Origin: Companilactobacillus alimentarius DSM 20249
GTDB lineage: Bacteria > Bacillota > Bacilli > Lactobacillales > Lactobacillaceae
Length of the DNA: 64,000 nucleotides
Reading direction: 5' to 3'
Assembly: GCF_002849895.1 (NCBI RefSeq)
Contig: NZ_CP018867.1
Location: 124,001-188,000, forward strand
Positions within the stretch are counted from its first letter, which is position 1. The number at the start of each line of letters is the position of its first letter. Both the position numbers and the translations under genes were made by a program. The notes beneath the pieces were generated by a model. The model was not told the DNA's origin and did not search any database. It was given only the letters and a program-made list of their open reading frames with translations. Shown one piece after another: positions 24,967 through 34,914 of this stretch.

Positions 24967-27126
24967 TCATTTATTGACATAGGACCAACTATCAATTGGT
25001 GTCCGGTCATCTTGTAATTGTAATGCATCGGTATTATAAAGATGGGTAGTCGATTTATTGCCGTTACGGGAATAGATACTAGTAGATTGATCACCCAATT
25101 CATCTCTAGTTTTAACTAGTTGTTGAATTTGATTTTGGTAGTCATAGTTAGTCGGATCTACTGGGGTAAATCCTGTTGGTGTATAGAAGCGTAACAGGTT
25201 TTTATTATTGATATCATCTGAAATCTTTAGTTTCTGGTTGACTTCTTTTTGCCAGCGATCCACTTTCATTGCTAATTCAGGATTATCTTTCAGAGGAATC
25301 CTTTGACCAGTCTTATTTTCATAGACAATTGGTTCAGACGACTCTTTAGGATAAACCGTGTAATTTGTTGTAATGAAACTATTATTTCTAAAGGCAACGA
25401 CTGAATCATGTTTTTTGGATAAGAGGTCAGTTCCTAGTTGGATATATTGCTTAGTTTTAACACCAGCCAAATGTAAGATGGTTGGCAAAACGTCGATTTC
25501 TCCGCCATAGGTGTGCTTGATTCCACCTTTGAGGCCGTCCATATGAATCATAAATGGAACCCGTTGATATTGGGTTTCGTAGAATTGATTCCAAGTCTCT
25601 GGATCTTGACCAAAGAGGTTTGTAGCTAATTCTTTGTGTTGACTTTGATTCTGAGAATTCTTATCTAAGCCGTAATGATCGCCATATAAGACAATCATAC
25701 TGTTAGTTGATAAACCAGTGGCGTCTAGATAGTTGAAGAATTCCTCAATTGACTTGTCAAGGTAGTGTGCTGTTTCAAAATAATGATTAATTTCATCATC
25801 ATCTAGATCAGTTGTCTGGAAATCACCATTATCATCATCGGAGAATTGATAACGGACGTGGTTAGTAATAGTTAAAAATTTCGTATAGAAAGGTTGTTGC
25901 ATTTGTTCGAGATACTTTGCGCCTTCTGAAAAAAGCAGTTTATCTTTTATACCATAACCATTTAAGGAATTGGCATTCGGGGTATTGGTATCATAATAAC
26001 TTTTATCAAAGAAATAATTGTAACCCATATTCTTATAAACAGAGTTACGACTCCAAAAGGTACCGATATTTCCATGAAAAACGGCACTACTATAGCCTTT
26101 CTGCTGACCTAGAATAGCTGGAGCTGCCTGAAAGGTATTTTCAGAACCCAATTTAGTAAAAACGGAAGTTCCTTTGGGTAAACCAAATAATCCCGCTTCA
26201 AGCATAGTTTCAGCGTCACTAGTTCGACCTGAACCAACCTCGTTGAAAAAATTATCGTACGATAAAGTATTTTTGTCATGATAAAGTTTATTTAAAAATG
26301 GAGTCACTTCGACACCATTAACTTTCATGCCAATCAAGAATTGTTCAAAACTTTCCAAATGAATGATAATAATATTTTTACCATTGGCTTTCCCAAAGTA
26401 TGAAGCATTGGGGGCGGCATAGTGTTGGTGTGTATAATCCAATATTTTGCTTACTTCGGATTCTGTCGCCTTGGATCGGACTTGTTCAGTCATAAGCGAG
26501 CGACTTATATCATAGGGCAAGAAACTGTTGATACCTAAATATTTGACGATATAAGAGTGATCAAAAGTACGACCCAATAACTGGGGACGATTAGATTCTG
26601 AACCAGCTAGATCGGCTGAAAATAGCATAATGCCTAAACAAGTTGTGGCTAAGGCATTTAATTTTCGAAATGAATGACGATCGATTTTAATAAAACGACT
26701 GATAAATAAAATAATGATCACGATAAAATCAATTAAATAGATAACATCACGGAGTTGCATAACACCTAGAGTCGTTGTCCCTAATCCCTTAGCGACTTTA
26801 TTGACACTAGTAATAGAATTAAAGGAAAGAAAATCGCTGAATGAACGATAGTAAAGGACATTGGCATAAATGAAGATTGAGTCTGCTAGATAGATAATTC
26901 CCATAAAAATGTATGAAATAACAGCTTTATTGAAGTACAAAGCAAAACTCATTAGTAAGACAATAGTTGCAAAAGGATTAACTATTAGTAGAAAGTGCTG
27001 TAATAAATTTTCGACCCCTAAAGAAAAATCTAAATAGTAAGTGGTAACTGTTTTTAACCAGAGACAAAGAATTAGGAAGGTCATGAATCCCAATCGAGTG
27101 TTCAAAAGTGCTTTAACTTTTTTCAT
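24967..27126 (-). CDS. LTA synthase family sulfatase-like protein (copy 1)
   Basis: A 719-residue polytopic membrane enzyme of the LtaS/sulfatase superfamily. Five membrane segments occupy residues 10-200; the extracellular catalytic domain follows. HLESFEQF supplies the metal-binding Glu, SGRTSDAE the catalytic Thr, and YGDHYG the Asp-His metal ligands. LtaS enzymes polymerise glycerol-phosphate from phosphatidylglycerol to build lipoteichoic acid. The C-terminal extension (about 100 residues, ending in an isoform-specific tail) is longer than in staphylococcal LtaS (about 646). Start at 27126 is decided by AGGAAAAC before MKKVKALL. It lies directly downstream of a close paralog with a terminator between them, so each is probably expressed separately. 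Confidence 0.92.
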   Translation of the reverse strand: MKKVKALLNTRLGFMTFLILCLWLKTVTTYYLDFSLGVENLLQHFLLIVNPFATIVLLMSFALYFNKAVISYIFMGIIYLADSIFIYANVLYYRSFSDFLSFNSITSVNKVAKGLGTTTLGVMQLRDVIYLIDFIVIIILFISRFIKIDRHSFRKLNALATTCLGIMLFSADLAGSESNRPQLLGRTFDHSYIVKYLGINSFLPYDISRSLMTEQVRSKATESEVSKILDYTHQHYAAPNASYFGKANGKNIIIIHLESFEQFLIGMKVNGVEVTPFLNKLYHDKNTLSYDNFFNEVGSGRTSDAETMLEAGLFGLPKGTSVFTKLGSENTFQAAPAILGQQKGYSSAVFHGNIGTFWSRNSVYKNMGYNYFFDKSYYDTNTPNANSLNGYGIKDKLLFSEGAKYLEQMQQPFYTKFLTITNHVRYQFSDDDNGDFQTTDLDDDEINHYFETAHYLDKSIEEFFNYLDATGLSTNSMIVLYGDHYGLDKNSQNQSQHKELATNLFGQDPETWNQFYETQYQRVPFMIHMDGLKGGIKHTYGGEIDVLPTILHLAGVKTKQYIQLGTDLLSKKHDSVVAFRNNSFITTNYTVYPKESSEPIVYENKTGQRIPLKDNPELAMKVDRWQKEVNQKLKISDDINNKNLLRFYTPTGFTPVDPTNYDYQNQIQQLVKTRDELGDQSTSIYSRNGNKSTTHLYNTDALQLQDDRTPIDSWSYVNK

Positions 27127-27180
27127 TGTTTTCCTCATAAATAAATTAGTTAACTTAATCATGATACTTTATAGAGATAG

Positions 27181-27207
27181 AAAAAAGCCAGCTTTCGCTG
27201 ACTTTTT
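27181..27207. terminator. Short intrinsic terminator between LTA synthase genes
   Basis: AAAAAAGCCAGC-tttc-GCTGACTTTTT hairpin with one mismatch and T-runs on both strands. It probably terminates the upstream paralog (27227-29380) before copy 1. Confidence 0.75.
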
Positions 27208-27226
27208 GTCTTTGTAATAGGTAAGT

Positions 27227-29380
27227 TTATTTTGAATCCTTTGCAGTATCATTCTTTAAAATACTAGACCAACTATCAATATTAGTTCGATCTCCATTCA
27301 ATTCAGGTGCGTCAGTTGTATAGAGATTAGTAGTTGTCTTGTTATTGTTTTGAGAGTAAACGCTAGTTGATTTCAAACCTAGATCATCACGTGTTTTGAC
27401 TAATTTTTGAATTTCATTTTGATAATCGTAGTCCTTAGGATTGACTGGAGTGAAACCACTTGGTGTGTAAAAGCGCAAGAGATTCTTATTATTGATCGTA
27501 TCTGATAATTTAAGTTTATCATTAACGTATTTTTGCCATTTAGTGACTTTCTTCTTTAGAATCGGATCTTTTTCTAAGTCGACCAATTCGCCAGTTTTAT
27601 TTCTATAAACCTCTGGATCTCCATCGCTACTTTTTAAAACGGTATAGTGTGGCGTCACGAAATTTTTATTTCTAAAAATCACGATAGGGTTATGTTGCTT
27701 AGAAAGTAAGTCGGTTCCCAGTTGAATATACTGTTTAGTTTTGATTCCCGCTAAATGCAAAATAGTCGGTAAGACATCAATTTCTCCACCATAAGTATGA
27801 TTGATACCGCCCTTTAATCCTTTCATATGAATCATGAAAGGAACCTTTTGCATTTGAGAATTATTGAAATCAGTCCAATCATTGGAATCGACCCCTAATA
27901 ATGGTGCTAAATCAGGATTTTGACTATTAGATAGACCATAATGGTCACCATATAAAACAATCATAGAATTATCATAAATACCACTGCTCTTGAGGTAACT
28001 GAAGAATTCTTTTAAGGAGTTATCCAAGTAGTGGGCTGTTTCAAAGTAGCCATTAACCGTACTGTTACTAGTATTTGGTGCAGTGAAGCTATCTTTATCT
28101 TCGTCGGGTAATTGGAAAGGATAGTGGTTAGTAACGGTAATAAATTTGGCATAGAAAGGTTGTTGCAGTTGTTCAAGGTATTTGACACTTTCTGAAAGCA
28201 TCAATTTGTCTTTCATACCAAATTCAAGACTGGAGTCACTAGTTTTATTGAAATAACTTTCGTCAAAGAAATAGTTGTATCCCATATTCTTGTAAACAGA
28301 ATTACGATTCCAGAATGAACCAGTATTACCATGGAAGACGGCACTAGTGTAGCCTTCTTTTTGACCAAGTATTGAAGGGGCGGCTTGGAAAGTATTGTCA
28401 CTGCCAAGTTTCGTAAAGAGTGATCCTTCTGGCAACCCAAATAGACCAGTTTCGAGCATGTTTTCAGCGTCACTAGTTCGACCTTGTCCAACTTCATGAT
28501 AAAAATTATCAAAGGACATTGTGTTTTTATCGTTGTAGAGACTGTTTAAGAATGGTGTAACTTCTTGACCATTGACCTTATCATTGATTAAGAATTGTTG
28601 GAAACTTTCCAAATGAATGATAATAATATTTTTCCCTTTGGCTTTACCAAAGTATTTGGCGTTAGGTTTAGCATAATTTTTTTCAACATCAGCTAAAACA
28701 TCATCCATATCAGTTCCGACAGCTTCGGAACGAACTTGGTTATTTTGAACTGTTTTGATGGAATCATAGGCTAAAAAGGTATTTAGTCCTAAGTATTTAA
28801 CAATATAAGCTCGATCAAAAGTCCGCCCTAATAACTGTGGACGATTACTTTCAGCAACTGTGAGATTAAATGAAAAGAGAAAAACTCCCAGCATAGTTGT
28901 CGCCACAGCGGTTAATTTGTGCATTGGGCGTGAATCAATTTTAATAAAATGAGTCATTAATAGTATAATAATTATGACGATATCTAAGCCATAAATAAAA
29001 TCATGGCCTTGAACAAGTCCAGCAGCACTTCCACCTAATCCTTTAGAGACCTTGGAAGCACCTGCAATAGTATTGAAAGAGAGAAAATCACTGAATTCAC
29101 GGTAGTAAAGAACATTCCCATAAAGTAAAGCTGATTCTAACAAGTAGATAATTCCCATAACGATGTACGAGGGTTTGGAACGCGTGATGTATAACGCTAT
29201 GCTTAAAAGAACCAGTGTTGTAGCGATGGGATTGATTAGTAAAATCATATGTTGTAACGGATCTGCAACGCCTAGTGAAAAATCACTGTAATACGCTATA
29301 ATGGTCTTGAGCCATAAAGTAAAGACCAAAAGAGTTAAGAATCCTAGACGTGTGCTTAGAAAATGTTTAAATTTATTCAT
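27227..29380 (-). CDS. LTA synthase family sulfatase-like protein (copy 2)
   Basis: A 717-residue paralog of the protein encoded at 24967, same architecture: five N-terminal membrane segments (residues 8-195) and an extracellular phosphoglycerol-transferase domain. Catalytic features are intact: HLESFQQF, GQGRTSDAE (Thr nucleophile) and YGDHYGLS. The two copies share long identical stretches, including the C-terminal GFTPV.P..YDYQN region, but differ in the sensor-like loops and the last 20 residues. AAGGAATTTT precedes the ATG. Probable tandem duplication with specialisation, for example primase versus polymerase as LtaP and LtaS in Listeria; this split is inference. Confidence 0.92.
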   Translation of the reverse strand: MNKFKHFLSTRLGFLTLLVFTLWLKTIIAYYSDFSLGVADPLQHMILLINPIATTLVLLSIALYITRSKPSYIVMGIIYLLESALLYGNVLYYREFSDFLSFNTIAGASKVSKGLGGSAAGLVQGHDFIYGLDIVIIIILLMTHFIKIDSRPMHKLTAVATTMLGVFLFSFNLTVAESNRPQLLGRTFDRAYIVKYLGLNTFLAYDSIKTVQNNQVRSEAVGTDMDDVLADVEKNYAKPNAKYFGKAKGKNIIIIHLESFQQFLINDKVNGQEVTPFLNSLYNDKNTMSFDNFYHEVGQGRTSDAENMLETGLFGLPEGSLFTKLGSDNTFQAAPSILGQKEGYTSAVFHGNTGSFWNRNSVYKNMGYNYFFDESYFNKTSDSSLEFGMKDKLMLSESVKYLEQLQQPFYAKFITVTNHYPFQLPDEDKDSFTAPNTSNSTVNGYFETAHYLDNSLKEFFSYLKSSGIYDNSMIVLYGDHYGLSNSQNPDLAPLLGVDSNDWTDFNNSQMQKVPFMIHMKGLKGGINHTYGGEIDVLPTILHLAGIKTKQYIQLGTDLLSKQHNPIVIFRNKNFVTPHYTVLKSSDGDPEVYRNKTGELVDLEKDPILKKKVTKWQKYVNDKLKLSDTINNKNLLRFYTPSGFTPVNPKDYDYQNEIQKLVKTRDDLGLKSTSVYSQNNNKTTTNLYTTDAPELNGDRTNIDSWSSILKNDTAKDSK

Positions 29381-29493
29381 TGAAAATTCCTTACTTTTAA
29401 AAATTCTTTAATGAAATCTATTTAAGTACTAAATAAATTACTTAATTGTTAGTATAATACGTTATAGGTAAAAAGTGGGGAAGAATAAGAAAA

Positions 29494-30114
29494 ATGATAT
29501 TTTTAGGACCATTGTATGCTTATGTATATAGAACATATGCGGCTCGATTTAATCATTTTCCATTGATCAGGCTTTCTTTTTACGCTGTAGATAAAGCAAT
29601 TCTATATACCTTATTCTTCATCATCTTAAGGTATTTGTGGGTGAAGTTTAAAAAGAAAAAGACTAGTTTTAGTTATGAATTCTGGCTAGTTATTTTTGTT
29701 TTTTACGTGCTCTTGCTTTTTGCTTTAACAGTTTTTCGAGATGGCTATTTCATATGGCAATTTAAATTTTATTGGCATCGACCGTTGTCTGAAATTAATA
29801 TAGTTCCTTTAGTGGAAACGTTAAAATTAGCCAACGGAAAGTCATTGGTCGACTTTTTTTATAATTTATATGGTAATATTATGTGGTTCGTACCAATGGG
29901 AATTTTTATACCAGCTTTGCACAAAAAAAGATGGGGTTTTCTCCAGATTGTGATAGTTGGGGCATTGATTTCCGTCTCGATTGAGACATTGCAGTTTATA
30001 TTGAATACTGGAGTGACAGATATTGACGACGTTATTTTTAATACAATTGGTGCAGCACTAGGATATTTATTATATTTTGCAGGAAAATCGATAAAAAAGC
30101 TAATAAAGATTTGA
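29494..30114 (+). CDS. VanZ family membrane protein
   Basis: A 206-residue protein with five hydrophobic segments and the VanZ domain in its C-terminal half: NIVPLVETLK, YNLYGNIMWFVPMGIF (16 residues), SIETLQFILNTGVTDIDDVI and NTIGAALGYLLY are typical of the family. VanZ proteins confer low-level teicoplanin resistance in enterococci by an unknown mechanism; in lactobacilli they are common and of unknown role. GGGGAAG precedes the ATG. A good -10 TATAAT near 29453 marks its own promoter. It lies between the LTA synthase copies and pgi; an envelope role is plausible. Confidence 0.88.
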   Translation: MIFLGPLYAYVYRTYAARFNHFPLIRLSFYAVDKAILYTLFFIILRYLWVKFKKKKTSFSYEFWLVIFVFYVLLLFALTVFRDGYFIWQFKFYWHRPLSEINIVPLVETLKLANGKSLVDFFYNLYGNIMWFVPMGIFIPALHKKRWGFLQIVIVGALISVSIETLQFILNTGVTDIDDVIFNTIGAALGYLLYFAGKSIKKLIKI

Positions 30115-30171
30115 TATTTTCTTCAAAAATGATTAATCTAGTCTTGATGATATATGTAGAGGAGAGAGAAA

Positions 30172-31512
30172 ATGACACAAATTAAATTTGATGATTCAAA
30201 ATTAAGCAAGTTTGTTCATGACAACGAACTTGGCGAAATGCAAGCACTTGTTACTGCTGCTGATGACGAATTACGTAAAGGTACTGGTGCCGGTGCCGAT
30301 TTCCGTGGTTTCATTGATTTGCCTGTTGATTATGACAAAGATGAATTCAGCCGTATCAAGAAAGCTGCTAAGAAGATCCAATCAGACTCAGAAGTCTTCG
30401 TTGGAATCGGTATTGGTGGTTCATATTTAGGTGCACGTGCTGCTATTGATTTTCTAAGTTCATCATTCTACAACGTTAAGAATGATAAAGATGTTCCAGA
30501 AGTTTACTTCTGTGGTAACTCAATTTCTCCAAATTACTTAGCTGACTTGTTAGACGTTATCGGCGACCGTGATTTCAGTATCAACATTATTTCAAAATCT
30601 GGTACAACAACAGAACCTTCAATTGCTTTCAGAATTTTGAAAGCTAAGTTGATCGAAAAGTATGGTGAAAAGGGTGCTAAGGAACGTATCTATGCTACAA
30701 CTGATCGTGCTAAGGGTGCTTTGAAGAAAGAATCAGATGCTGAAGGCTACGAAGAATTCGTTGTTCCTGATGATATCGGTGGTCGTTTCTCAGTACTTAC
30801 AGCCGTTGGTCTATTGCCAATTGCCGTTGCTGGTATCGACATTGATAAATTGATGGAAGGTGCTGCACAATCACGTGAAGACTACAAGTCATCTGATTTA
30901 ACAAAGAACGATGCTTATAAGTACGCTGCTTTGAGAAACATCTTGTACCGTAAAGGTTACACAACAGAATTGCTTGAAAACTACGAACCAAACGTTCAAT
31001 ACTTTGGTGAATGGTGGAAGCAATTGATGGGTGAATCTGAAGGTAAAGACCAAAAAGGTATCTACCCATCATCAGCTAACTTCTCAACTGACTTGCATTC
31101 ATTAGGTCAATATATCCAAGAAGGCCGTCGTAACCTTATGGAAACTGTTGTTCTAATTGATGAACCAAGACATGACGTTAAGATTCCTGCTGAAAAAGAT
31201 AACCTTGACGGTTTGAAGTACTTGGAAAACAAGTCAATGGACTTTGTTAACAAGAAGGCTTACGAAGGTGTTGTTCTTGCACATACCGACGGTGGCGTTC
31301 CAGTTATGACAGTTCACATTGAAAAACAAGATGCCTTTAACTTAGGTTACTTGATGTACTTCTTCGAAATTGCTGTTGGTATTTCAGGTTACTTGAATGG
31401 TATCAACCCATTCAACCAACCAGGTGTTGAAGCATACAAGAAGAACATGTTTGGATTGCTAGGCCGTCCTGGTTATGAAGAACTTGGTAAAGAATTAAAC
31501 AAGAGACTTTAA
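30172..31512 (+). CDS. pgi: Glucose-6-phosphate isomerase
   Basis: Interconverts glucose-6-phosphate and fructose-6-phosphate in glycolysis. The 446-residue length and motifs are those of the short bacterial enzyme: [11 protein letters not shown] near residue 80, the sugar-phosphate loop [10 protein letters not shown] near 140, and the catalytic block [14 protein letters not shown] near 305. The codon use is strongly biased to a few codons (for example GAA, AAG, CCA, TTC), as expected for a highly expressed gene, unlike neighbouring genes. GGAGAG precedes the ATG by about seven bases. Strong terminator follows. Confidence 0.97.
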   Translation: MTQIKFDDSKLSKFVHDNELGEMQALVTAADDELRKGTGAGADFRGFIDLPVDYDKDEFSRIKKAAKKIQSDSEVFVGIGIGGSYLGARAAIDFLSSSFYNVKNDKDVPEVYFCGNSISPNYLADLLDVIGDRDFSINIISKSGTTTEPSIAFRILKAKLIEKYGEKGAKERIYATTDRAKGALKKESDAEGYEEFVVPDDIGGRFSVLTAVGLLPIAVAGIDIDKLMEGAAQSREDYKSSDLTKNDAYKYAALRNILYRKGYTTELLENYEPNVQYFGEWWKQLMGESEGKDQKGIYPSSANFSTDLHSLGQYIQEGRRNLMETVVLIDEPRHDVKIPAEKDNLDGLKYLENKSMDFVNKKAYEGVVLAHTDGGVPVMTVHIEKQDAFNLGYLMYFFEIAVGISGYLNGINPFNQPGVEAYKKNMFGLLGRPGYEELGKELNKRL

Positions 31513-31531
31513 TTTAAAAATAAAGAAAACG

Positions 31532-31568
31532 AAAGCTTCTTACATCTTTTGGTGTAAGAAGCTTTTTT
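31532..31568 (+). terminator. Intrinsic terminator of pgi
   Basis: AAAGCTTCTTACA pairs with TGTAAGAAGCTTT, eight-base loop, six T. Confidence 0.9.
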
Positions 31569-31594
31569 AACGACGTATATATATATAATAAATT

Positions 31595-32665
31595 CCCGAA
31601 TTTAAAATTGAAGTGCAACAACTAGAAAACTAGACCAAAAAGGTCATAAAGATCTATTCTTATAAGTGACCAAGCCAATAAGAAAAGAGTGTCTTTATGA
31701 CTCACAGAAATAATACCCTTACTAAGCACTACCAACAACTCAAACCTTACGAAAGGAGATTTATTATGGCTCGTGTACGCGACGGTTGGTCAGACCGAAG
31801 GATTGCACACGAGCTCAGATCACCTAGTATGATTAGTCGTGAATTAAGACGAGGGACCGTTTGTCAGATAGGACCTAATAAGAAGCCATGTACCAAATAT
31901 TTTGCAGATACGGCTCAATTGATTTACGAAAAAACAGAGCTAATTCACGCTCAGTTAGTTGGACTATCAAAGCTCTTGAATTCTTTCGTCAATTGATTAT
32001 TGAGCTTAAGAAAAGTCCTAAAGTTCACAGTGTCGACAGCTTCGTTCATTGGTTTAAAATTCACTGCCCTAATCAAGCATGCCCATCTACTCCAACGGTT
32101 TACCGCTATATCGATGATGGCCAATTAGAGTTAACTAATAGTGACTTATCAATGAAATTACGCAGACAAATTAAATCTTCACGTAAGGCTCATAAACGTA
32201 TTTCTAGTGAGCCGGCAATTATGACTCTTACCGACAGGAAGAATCGCTATGAAATCATTGTAAAGATAAAGAACTATCATGCAGACACTTATCGTAAAGC
32301 TCTTCAAAAAATAATTGATGATTACGGACCACAGTTCTTCAAGACTGTGACATTTGACAATGGTTCTGAGTTTGCGAACCTATCTAAAGTTACTGGTACT
32401 ACTGTGTATTTTGCACATCCATATTACTATGGAACGTGGGTCTCAATGAGAACCAGAATGAACTGATTCGAGAGTTTATTCCAAAAGGTAAGTCTATGAA
32501 TAGCTTGACTCTAATAGATATTCAATCAATCCAGGATACTCTAAACCAACGTCCAAGAAAGATTCTTAACTATCAATCCTCTATGGATCTATTCCCTTAC
32601 TTTGATTAACTAGACCACTGATTAAGGATGAGTCAAAGGTGTTGCACTTGATTTGATATTTCGGG
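31595..32665 (+). mobile_element. Decayed IS30-family insertion sequence
   Basis: A 1071-base element bounded by CCCGAA at the left and TTCGGG at the right. The 26-base terminal inverted repeats match at about 20 positions, including the block AAGTGCAACA. Immediately outside, the 13-base sequence TATATAATAAATT is present on both sides (31582-31594 and 32666-32678), an exact direct repeat that looks like a target duplication. It encloses one broken IS30-like transposase gene. Length fits IS30; the duplication is longer than the two to four bases usually reported for that family. Confidence 0.75.
31697..32609 (+). pseudogene. IS30-family transposase, frameshifted
   Basis: The N-terminal part reads HTH-like sequence in one frame (RRIAHELRSPSMISRELRRG, 20 residues, is the IS30 signature helix), then moves by one base near 31935, in an A-run, into a second frame carrying KNRANSRSVSW and the DDE core (LTDRKNRYEIIVK; TFDNGSEFA). 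Two more shifts near 32435-32455 lead to NENQNELIREFIPKGKS and the normal IS30 end LFPYFD. At least three frame changes make it inactive. The A-run break does not fit the zero-frame spacing of a canonical slippery heptamer, so I regard it as mutation rather than recoding. Confidence 0.85.
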
Positions 32666-32687
32666 TATATAATAAATTGGAAAATAT

Positions 32688-33272
32688 TTAGATTTTTATA
32701 ATGTTAGGAATCTTATAACCTAATAATTGGAATATGGAATCCGTTGATGGAAGTGTATTTAAATTATTTTCATTCTTTTTTATGGGCACAATTGGAAGAA
32801 CGGTTTGTGATCTTTTTTTAAGAGAATATTCTATTTTTATGGGACGAACCAGAATATAAAAATAATCAGAATCAATAATATATTTAAATTTACTACAAGA
32901 AGAATTATTTATTGATTTTTTATCAATATTGATTCCATTGTCAAAAAAAATAGTGTGGTCTTTTTTTGCAAAAATTTGAACATTCTTATTAATAAATATT
33001 TTCCACATTAAAAATCTTAAAAAGAAAATACAAAAAATCATTGCCAATAGATTTTGTATGGAATATATCAATTTTACTAGTGTTAGTTCATGGGGATCAT
33101 CAAGTAGAGAGATTATTATAATAAAGGAAAAACTTATTACAGACAGAAACTGGCAAAATCTGATTCTTTTATTAAAAGAGCTCAGAATGTTATTTTTCTT
33201 CAGCAATAAAAAAACATATTTCCAATCTTTTTTTGTCAAATTGTTATTTATTTTAATCATAGGAAAATCCAT
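32688..33272 (-). CDS. Hypothetical two-span membrane protein, YcxB-like
   Basis: A 194-residue, very AT-rich gene. The protein has a basic N-terminus (residues 10-40), two hydrophobic segments near 43-57 and 68-92, and a soluble C-terminal part with strand-rich sequence (IFFDNGINIDKKSINNSSCS, then YIIDSDYFYILVRP). This layout resembles the YcxB-like family, two transmembrane helices then a PH-like fold, but the match is by eye and weak. Only a poor ribosome binding site (AAGAA) precedes the ATG; Met5 is an alternative start. Between two decayed mobile elements, it may be a passenger or a newly acquired gene. Confidence 0.45.
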   Translation of the reverse strand: MDFPMIKINNNLTKKDWKYVFLLLKKNNILSSFNKRIRFCQFLSVISFSFIIIISLLDDPHELTLVKLIYSIQNLLAMIFCIFFLRFLMWKIFINKNVQIFAKKDHTIFFDNGINIDKKSINNSSCSKFKYIIDSDYFYILVRPIKIEYSLKKRSQTVLPIVPIKKNENNLNTLPSTDSIFQLLGYKIPNIIKI

Positions 33273-33575
33273 TTCTTAAAAATTTATTTCTTAGAAATTC
33301 ATTTTCACATATTTGGAAATGTAATAAAAGTCTGATTATGGTATATGAAAATAAAAAAAAAATAATGTGAATGAAAATCTTTTAGAAATATAATCTAAAA
33401 AATTTAAGAAATTTGATCGGAAAATTCAATAATATAAAAAAAGATCACTCATTTTGCTTTCTCTTGATAGATGTAAAATGAGAACGAAATTGATAAAAGT
33501 CATAGGCTATTTTGGCACTTGATGTCGGGTATTGAAAATTGGAATAGTAAATCCACCTCTAAACCATATTAATCC
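33273..33575 (+). other. Intergenic DNA left of IS110-type remnant
   Basis: 303 very AT-rich bases. Visible: a hairpin CTCATTTT...AAAATGAG near 33448-33482; an eight-codon stretch reading ILALDVGY near 33510, which resembles the first Asp motif of IS110-type transposases but is stopped at once; and the left copy of an 18-base imperfect inverted repeat (33527-33544). No intact gene. Confidence 0.35.
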
Positions 33576-34544
33576 ATGTATCACTACGATCCGACAAAAT
33601 TATCTGCCCCAATTTATTCAGAAATGCATGATTTAGAAAGGATATATCAGGAAAAGAATGAGGATATAGTCAGAGAAAAGGACCGATTACATAAGATTTT
33701 ATCCATAACTTTTCCTGAAATGGAAAAGTTACTCAGTTCTACCGATGGTGACCTTTATTGGAATCTCGTACAAGAATTTCCCGTACCCAAAGAAGTCTTA
33801 AAATATGACTTAAAAAGTTTATCCAAAATAGTATTACAATCAACCCCTAAAAATATGGGTATCTTGCATTCACAGCGTATTGCCCGTCGATTAATCGACT
33901 TGGCAAAAGAATCTTTCACAGTGAATAATCTTACTTACGCAATCAAGGAAACAACGTACCATGCACATGAAGTTCAGATAATTGATCATATGAAATTGCG
34001 ATTAATTGATGAGATGGCAAAAATATCTGAAAACTTGCCTGAAATAAAAATGCTCACAAGTATTCCGGGTATTGGACTTAAGACGGCGGTCTGCTTGACC
34101 GCCGAATGGGGTGATATTAGAAGATTCTATAGTTCTAATGCCATCAACGCCTACATTGGAATAGACTTAATCCATTATGAATCTGGAAATTATACTGCTG
34201 GTGATCATATTCGAAAACGTGGTAATTCTTACGCACGAAAAATATTATTCAAGGCTGTACTAAACATCATTTCAGCTTCTAAATACACTCCAACAAATAT
34301 TAGTTTGTCTTACAATGCAAAAAAACAATCTTCCGGTTCGAAAGGAACCAAGAAGATTGTCATATCTGCTATACATCATCTTATACGGACAATGTATCAT
34401 CTAATAGTAAACAATGAGATGTATGATACAAAAATGTTCCTTGCCGAACATTAATCATCTCTCACTTATGATTTTATCACCTCATAAAAAATATGGTTTG
34501 TGAGGCTCTATTTAGTTTACTTTAATTTCTAATTTCCAATACTC
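33527..34544 (+). mobile_element. Truncated IS110/IS1111-type element
   Basis: An 18-base inverted repeat, left GGGTATTGAAAATTGGAA and right (as its complement) GAGTATTGGAAATTAGAA, 15 of 18 identical, brackets the transposase remnant. Subterminal repeats are typical of the IS1111 subgroup. The element is missing the DNA for the first 105 or so transposase residues, so it is defective. True ends are uncertain. A hairpin CCTCA...TGAGG near 34482-34506 lies in the right non-coding end, where IS1111-type elements encode their guide (seek) RNA. Confidence 0.5.
33576..34454 (+). pseudogene. IS110-family transposase lacking N-terminal catalytic domain
   Basis: A 292-residue reading frame matching the middle and C-terminal part of IS110-type transposases: the coiled segment KDRLHKILSITFPEME, the transposase-20 domain with LTSIPGIGLKTAVCLTAEWG (20 residues), NAYIGIDLIHYESGNY and KRGNSYARKILFKAV. 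Complete family members are about 400 residues and begin with a RuvC-like DEDD domain; that part is absent, and a TAA stands two codons before the ATG. No ribosome binding site is evident. I consider it a 5'-truncated pseudogene. Confidence 0.8.
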
Positions 34545-34914
34545 AAAATCCTCTGACTTTTATCTATTTCCTACAAACCAAAAAAGAGAACCCTATAATA
34601 TCAGGTTCTCCTTGACTAATGGTAGAAAAATGATCAACAGAAATGATGATAGATGCTGACTCAACACATATTGATACTTACTGGTCTCAAGAAAGTTTTA
34701 ATTATAATACTTACTCATTAATAAACAACAATTATCGCTATTATATTCGATAGTGTAATGGCATATTTTTAATTACCAAATTGCAATCAAGGCAACACTT
34801 TACCAGCTGTATCTATTGGACACAATAGTATTTATATATATTAATCACATACACAAAAAGTAATTATATTAACTAATCCAACATTGTGATAAAGTGAGCA
34901 TATGGGGCTTTATC
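34455..34914 (+). other. Intergenic DNA with mobile-element debris
   Basis: 460 AT-rich bases. It holds the right repeat of the IS110-type remnant (34527-34544), a leftward terminator (34580-34610), and then DNA without recognisable coding content. Possible promoter elements for the lipoprotein lie in the last 80 bases (TAATTATATTAACT near 34861) but are not convincing. Confidence 0.35.
34580..34610 (-). terminator. Leftward intrinsic terminator
   Basis: GAGAACC (34586-34592) pairs with GGTTCTC (34604-34610); on the minus strand it is followed by six T. No minus-strand gene lies nearby, so it may be a relic. Confidence 0.5.

Noticed and set aside
24966..29380. The two LTA synthase-like genes as one assembly-duplicated gene
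   Set aside because: They differ throughout at scattered positions and have different tails, so they are diverged paralogs, not an assembly artefact.
31925..31945. AAAAAAC in the IS30-like transposase as a programmed -1 frameshift site
   Set aside because: The heptamer is out of register with zero-frame codons, IS30 transposases normally need no recoding, and two further frameshifts downstream show plain decay.
33505..33532. ILALDVGY stretch as the true N-terminus of the IS110-type transposase
   Set aside because: It is preceded and followed by stops within a few codons and is separated from the remaining ORF by about 45 bases; at best a relic.
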